From contig CANUEZ040000161.1 in the NCBI GenBank assembly GCA_948099385.1, forward strand, positions 3,720,001-3,784,000: a stretch of DNA of 64,000 nucleotides, read 5' to 3'. The stretch is from Fasciola hepatica (Eukaryota; Platyhelminthes; Trematoda; Plagiorchiida; Fasciolidae). The notes under the pieces were generated by a model. That model made no database searches. It saw only the letters and a list, made by a program, of their open reading frames with translations, and was not told where the DNA came from. Both the position numbers and the translations under genes were made by a program. Positions 58,601 to 64,000 of the stretch are shown here, piece after piece (the first letter of the stretch is position 1; each line of letters opens with the position of its first letter).

Positions 58601-58842
58601 CGGCCGTAAGTAGCAATAGGACTGCCTTTGGTAACCCGAGGTTGTCGGACTGACGGGTTCGTTGCATCACCTGCCTCCTTTGGAATGACACTAACTGCTG
58701 CACCGGTGTCAATTAGGAACAGGTCATTGGAAACTAAATCTCGAACATGCAACAGACGACTGCTATTGTGGCTGCCGACCGCGTTAGTCGTGGAAACGCG
58801 TCGGGATATTAGTTTCCCTGTTTGGCTCCTGGGAAGATGCAA
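55660..58842 (-). pseudogene. CsRn1-type pol, copy B (most complete)
   Basis: One frame with three in-frame stops (58,453-58,455, 58,234-58,236 and 58,114-58,116; the last sits where PNGDW is usual). Protease: LIDTGAAVSVIP, then ILGIDFLDHF. RT: CGDYRALNQATIPDRYPIPH, SRIDRVRAYHQI and the active site YLYLNDILVA, with Asn for the first Asp of YxDD. RNase H: LGTDAS, RELLAI, FTDHKPL and VADALSRV, all acidic residues kept. Integrase: LHNLSQ (second His lost), CLQCQR, VHVDLVGP, TTDCGSHF and YHPQANGIVEGFH, catalytic triad kept. The 817 codons after the last stop are open. Confidence 0.93.
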
Positions 58843-59138
58843 CCGGCTTCGCGGCGCCGGGCCTTCTCCCCAAACCGTTTGTGGTATCGACAGTACGTTG
58901 ATCGGGATGAGTTAACGGGGCGGTCAGGGAAAGGGCTTTTGAGATGTTCACGTCAGTCAGAGTTGTGATAAGCTTTATGGTTTCTACAGTGAGAGCAACC
59001 TGGAGAGGAAAAACGTCTGAAAGCCCGCTCAAAAACAGCCATCAGAGTGTCCTCAAAGTGTGTTCCTACGATGGATGTGGTGGTCTGGGGGCTGCTGGAG
59101 TTTGTTAAGGCCGCAATTTGTGGATGGTACCGTTCCAT
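58843..59138 (-). pseudogene. CsRn1-type Gag C-terminus, copy B
   Basis: The minus strand near 58,895-58,845 encodes CRYHKRFGEKARRREAGC. This resembles the C-x-Y-H-x-R-F-G ... C ... C motif that replaces the CCHC knuckle in CsRn1-group Gags; one Cys (usual ARRC) is Arg. Upstream (59,138 onward) a frame beginning MERYHPQIAALTNSSSP leads to the motif after shifts. Pol overlaps in another frame, as expected. The N-terminal gag is missing. The same block is at 51,930-52,225 in unit A. Confidence 0.7.
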
Positions 59139-61390
59139 AATAATATAATAATATTAGTAATGGTTTATTTCGGGGACCCCCGAAAGTCACAGAAAGTTCC
59201 TTTGATATTCGCTTGGGTAAATGCAGCACAAAAGTTTATAGGTTTCAGTGGTCGCACAAATGAATGCCCGGCAAATTTGAATTCGAAGGTCGGGTGGACT
59301 CACTGCCCCGAAATGAGTGGCACGGGCTCTGCGGTCGAGGTACATGATGAAGTAAAGCGGGGATGAAGCAATAAACTCAGTATTTCGGATAGCATCGATA
59401 TAAAGTAGCAGAGGTGAGTAAACTGACAAGGATAACCTTCGAAAAAGCACCAACAAAAAAATTGATGTATGTATGGTGATGAAGGACATGCACTTGGACC
59501 AATAGCCCAAATGACCCGGGAAATAGCAGAAATATAATACCGAAGGATTTGTGGGGTCCTCTGAGGAGGAAAATTGCAAAAATGATACGGAGTCCGTTTT
59601 ACCACTGAAATAGTACTTACTATACATTAAGAAGTTGTGAGGGAAGCTCTCATAACAAGGTGCATGTAGATGCTCGAGCCTGGAAATTTTGGTGGAGCAG
59701 AGTGACGGAGGTTGACAGGTGAGTGAAATACGGTTTGAATAAAGGGTTCGTTTCAGGTTAATTAGTGAATACTATTTGACAAGAAGATGAACAGAGGAGT
59801 TGGTATACGATGATCTTATAAAGTCGTATGGGGGTGGTGCATAAACGATACTGTCAAAACATGTGGACGATCGCTTAACGGGATATGCTGGTAAGAGTCT
59901 GACACGGGGCACTTGGGAAACAACCGGAAGGTCAGTAACTTGGCATACGTATAGTTCGTTTCCAGCAAGGGTCTGGAGGACTTGCATTCGCAGTTTTCTT
60001 TGGAGTAGATGCCCAATCGTGGAGGACTGATGGAAAAAGGTCAGTAGGCAATAGGTGGGTGAAACGATGCTCAACTATTGGTTTATCGGCGGTTAATCCA
60101 AGACTAACAGATGGGGAATACAAACTTACAACGAAGTGGGCATAATAGTGGTTTATATGTTTGATATTTTACGGACTCAACTGGGTGTAGTATATTACTG
60201 GAACCCTCAAAAAGCGCAGATAATTGTGTGGCTAAGTACGTCGAGGAAAGTCCAATGTGAGACTTTGAGTGGGGGGGGGGACAAGCAGAATAAGGGCAGT
60301 CTAAATTAGAGGTAGTTGATTTTTGAGCCAAAGATGTAGAAAAAGCACCCTATGGATTGTGGTGCAGGTGGCTGGCCATGATGTCTTGGTGGAACGGCGG
60401 CTGTGGTTCATAGATAAGTGAAAGGTGATACAATTGCGGATTTGTCTGGGTTCGTTGTAGAGTAGAATGAGGGCATGCGAAGGTTGTAACAAAGTGGATG
60501 CGGGAGGTGAGCATATAGTAGTATAACAGTAGTACATCTGAACAGCTCTCAGGAAGTGCGGGTGATTGCGTGGCTGGATGTGCTGAAGTCTGACAAAAGA
60601 AGCTGAGGAAGCGGTCGAACCATCTGTGTCCTGGATTATGGATACTTCGTTGCCAAAGCAACTTCAGTGAAGTGCAAATGACTGAATAAGAAAGATGCAA
60701 CCGAAGGATAAAATGAACATGGAGCTGAAGTCACACAGATGAAGCCCTGGAAAGAGGACCATTTCGTTTTGTGTGGAATTGTTAACAGGTGAGAAACGAA
60801 CCTTTAAATTATGGTTTGGTTTAGATAAATGTCGTGGTGACGTACATATTACCAAGTGGATGAATGGTCTCTTCAGGAGTATATCAGGAATTGTGATTTT
60901 TATAATAAAGATCTGAACAACGAGACCGTTTCATGTTTCGGGGTACAGAATTCGGTAGGTGAACACAATAGGAGGAGGAAAACATGGCATCAGTTCAGAC
61001 AGATAAAAGATAAGTCGACGGATATAAATGTCGGTAGTCGCAATAGTAGGGTACATATATGAGCCGAGCGAGTATATATACATATGTCGATTCGGAACCT
61101 GACTGGGAGTATGGTAAACCTTGTTCAGGAACGTTGGAGGAGGCAATGGGTGGCAGCGGTAAGACGCAGGGGATGTTGTTTTTCAATCCTCAGCTGGTGT
61201 TGTGGGGGAGGCTGGCCTTGCGCTGGACGCCCAACCTAAAAACCAATGCTGGTGATAGGAGGTGCGATCCGCCGGCCTAGTTGCGCCCGCACATCATTGC
61301 AGACTGCCTGCACTCCCAATGTGCGCCGGCCAAAGCGGTGGATCTGACCGCGCCTCGCACCGTTGGGATTGGCATGAGGTTTCTCGTTGG
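59139..61390 (-). other. Unassigned internal region of array unit B
   Basis: Copy of 52,226-54,478. The only differences I saw are G to A and one G fewer in the run near 60,265-60,280. No Gag coding is recognised. Confidence 0.55.
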
Positions 61391-61401
61391 GTCCAAACGG
61401 C

Positions 61402-61942
61402 CGTAGGTATCAGGTAGTCCGCGATCAGGGGACCAGGCACCAGGGAATCCCGGAAAGTAACCAAGGGAGCATCGGTCGGGAAGCGTACGAATAGCCGACG
61501 GTCAGGTAGATGCATAGGCCATGTTAGTGACGGGCGTGATCTCCAGAGTATTAAGAGTCATCGAGAGAAAGGTACGCAGGAATGAAGGTCTGGAAACAGA
61601 GAAAGAGTAGACGAGCGAAGTCTAGAATGTTCCCAGGATAAATGGGAACCGATACGAAAAGGCAACAATAATTTTAGGATTTATCTCAGTTAAGTCAGGA
61701 CCTGCTCCCGTATAGAGTCTATAGCCCCTGGTCCTCGGTTTGTGACACGATAGAAAATATACTCGGCAGCGTGCAAGGCAGAACTCAAAACGCTGGAGCG
61801 GGACAACGTGTGTATTGGAGGAGCGCAACGGCGTGCAGACGACGCACACAGGCGGAGCAAGTGGCGCCACCAAAAACGGTCATTGTTCAAATAAACAAAT
61901 TTGTTAGTCTTTGTCATCGAGTGCTTTATTGGTAGCACTACA
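61402..61942 (-). repeat. Shared LTR between array units B and C
   Basis: Copy of 54,490-55,030; starts TGTAGTGCTACC at 61,942 on the minus strand after the polypurine tract. The lower boundary is uncertain for the same reason. Confidence 0.6.
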
Positions 61943-62571
61943 GGGGTCCCCCCCCTAGAAGGCCGACGCAGTTGGACTTCGACCCGTGATGGGTACGTCG
62001 GATTCGGTGGCGAGAGACGTTTTCCATGCCTCCCGCCGCGGTCGAATACAACAGCGAAGCCAGCACAAGCCGTTCTCCATGACTCCAACTGGTCGCTGTG
62101 CGTCGATCGCAAAATTGCGTCCTCCTCAAAATGTTATCCGAACGGGGTTGATCCTGTTTGTGACCTGGCAGTGGTGATTGTGTTGTAGGGTTTGTAGTTG
62201 TCGGCATATCCCAAAGTTCCGTTTCTCTGCGGTTGTCATTGCCTTCGTAAGCGAGCCAGCGTCCGGCGTCAAATGCGTCCAGTCGCGATCCCGTGAGCCT
62301 TGTGCTGGAGCCATGCGAGATCCTGGAATTCCATATGGTTCTGTCCGACGGGACGAGCTGGAAGGCAAGAAACCCAGGGAAGCTGCGCCTCGAGGCGCGA
62401 TCGGATATTCGACTGATGGGGACATACCGGCGCAATACAGGCTGCCGCCACCCTTGTCGTGATCGCCACGTTGTCGTGCATTTATGCATAATAGGACTAT
62501 GTACAATTTGAATATGAAGAGTAAACTTAAATATATACAACTGTTACATATTCAGAAAACCTCGTTGGCTG

Positions 62572-64000
62572 TCACAGCTCGCGGCCGCGTCGATTTCTCC
62601 TGTTGACTGGTGCAGCTGTGTCTTCCGTGGAGTTTGGTGTTGCAACAGGTAACGATGAGTCGTTGGTGGGAGTAACAGGGGCCGACTCGGGACGACAAAC
62701 CGAAGGTTGTGAGCAGGTGGGGTCACTTAGAGGGTGGTTTGAGGTGGGTTCGACCTCGATGAAGGCTGGTTTGAGGCGGTCTATGCTGACGGTCTCCTTC
62801 CTGCCCTCGACGTCCACCACGTATTTCTTTTCCTTTCGCTGGACGACGCGGAACTGGCCAGAGTAAGCCGCCTGCAGTGGTGATCGCACTGAATCTACTC
62901 TAATAAACACATGGCTGGTGGTAGCTAGAGCGATAGGTATGTAGTTGCTCAGGATTTGTTCTCGTGGTGGGGTGGGCTTTATTACCCGCATTTGGTGTGA
63001 AAATCGTTTTTCGTAATCCCCGTAATTAATACTCACAGGTGGTAATGGAGAAACGAACTCACCCGGAAGTCGTAGTGTGCAACCGTAAACGAGTTCAGCC
63101 TCCGTAACACCCATATCGGCTTTAACGGTGTTACGCAGTCCTAAGAGAACGATCGGCAAAACTTCGCTCCATAATGGGTTATCACGAGGACGAAGGGCAG
63201 CTTTCAGCTGGCGATGGAACCCCTCCACAATGCCATTGGCCTGAGGATGATAGGCCGTCGTCTTGTTGTGTCGGCAACCGAATGCGTTCAGTAGCTCGTG
63301 GAAGGCGCCGTCGAAATGAGAACCGCAGTCAGTGGTCACGATATCAAGGCAACCGAACTGACCCACCCACCCAGTAAGAAATGCTTTTGCAGCTTCCTCT
63401 GAGGTTGGGCGAGGAATAGGTATGGTCTGTGACCAGCGGGTGAAACGATCTACGCAAGTGAGGATGTAGACGCAGCCATTGGATGGCGGAAGTGGCCCCA
63501 CGAGATCCACATGCACATGATGAAAGCGTGCGTTCGGTTCGCAGAATGTGCCTAAAGTAGATTTGGTGTGACGATGTATCTTAACTCGTTGACACTGAAG
63601 ACAAGCACGGGCCCAAAGACGTACGTCACGTTTCACGCAAGGCCAGACGGATCGCTCGGTGACTAGTTTCACTGAGGCGGTTACCCCAGGTTGCGATAAG
63701 TTGTGGAGGCTGGTAAAAACTTGTCGGCGAAAACTGGCAGGAACTAGTGGTCGGGGTCGACCTTGTGACACATTGCAAATAATAGTTACGTCCGAAGTTG
63801 GAAACTCCACTGGCACTAGGTGCAGGGAGCTGCTGTTTCTAAGTTGCCCAACCTCAGGATCTGTCGTTTGGGCTGCTGCGATTGCTTCTAGGTCTATGCC
63901 CATGAGTGGTGCGTAGTCGATATTGTGGACGCGTGAGAGTGCGTCTGCTACGGGATTGTGTGCCCCAGAGACGTGTCGAATGTCCGTAGTAAACTGCGAA
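62572..64000 (-). pseudogene. CsRn1-type pol, copy C (cut by window end)
   Basis: Integrase and pol C-terminus as in copy B; the readable 443-codon frame from 63,903 to 62,572 is identical in protein to the matching part of copy B (CLQCQR, VHVDLVGP, TTDCGSHF, YHPQANGIVE). The frame extends upstream to the window edge, into RNase H (VADALSRV near 63,930). The rest of the unit is outside the window. Confidence 0.9.

Larger units (their letters stand above)
50287..64000 (-). mobile_element. Tandem array of a CsRn1-type gypsy element
   Basis: The sequence from about 50,430 to 57,087 reappears at 57,343 to the window end with almost no change; the shift is 6,913 bp before a G run near 53,360 and 6,912 bp after it. 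Each unit reads on the minus strand as LTR, unassigned 2.4 kb, gag end, pol, 3' region, polypurine tract, LTR. Single LTRs are shared between neighbouring units, the layout left by recombination between LTRs. The third unit is cut by the window end and the first is truncated on its left. Confidence 0.9.

Noticed and set aside
1..64000. CRISPR arrays, operons, bacterial promoters or ribosome-binding sites.
   Set aside because: The window is eukaryotic, with spliced exons and retroelements; no regularly spaced short repeats were seen.

Overview
This window is nuclear DNA from an animal, most likely a flatworm and plausibly a digenean trematode. It holds a split gene with phase-0 introns whose product resembles animal EMC7. 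Nearly everything else is retroelement debris: CsRn1-type Ty3/gypsy, BEL/Pao, Penelope-like (GIY-YIG), and CR1-like and RTE-like LINEs, plus tRNA-derived SINEs, Tc1/mariner pieces and a MITE. A candidate 32-nt intron near 43.2 kb also fits flatworms. The species cannot be fixed from the sequence alone.

Layout. 1-1.7 kb: a decayed + strand LINE reverse transcriptase. 4.57-20.37 kb: the last three recognisable exons of an EMC7 homologue (+ strand, 44+58+59 codons) separated by introns of about 7.4 and 7.9 kb. Intron one holds Penelope, Tc1, LINE, gypsy, mariner and SINE remnants; intron two holds a minus-strand LINE and a second SINE. 21.8-32.6 kb: a large inverted repeat (23,254-25,720 against 27,977-31,761) around a decayed CR1-like LINE. 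One arm carries a Penelope-like insertion that the other lacks, and the outer part of the right arm recurs at 7.5-8.9 kb. 33.1-34.7 kb: a BEL/Pao pol remnant interrupted by a solo LTR with a perfect target duplication. 35.6-36.3 kb: a gypsy RT remnant split by a MITE. 39.05-40.72 kb: an internally deleted LTR element with both LTRs, a tRNA-Trp-like primer site and a target duplication. 41.2-42.7 kb: gypsy gag-protease remnants. 42.98-43.38 kb: two probable exons of an unrecognised minus-strand gene. 44.12-48.58 kb: a gypsy element with nearly identical LTRs and a damaged interior. 49.9 kb to the window end: a second MITE copy, then a tandem array of a CsRn1-type gypsy element with a 6.91-kb period that runs off the window.

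The window records layers of insertion rather than a working multi-gene system. The only functions I can argue for the host are the EMC7 exons (ER membrane-protein insertion) and the unknown 43-kb exons. No intact, evidently active transposable element was found: each one with recognisable coding has stops, frameshifts, deletions or an altered catalytic residue.
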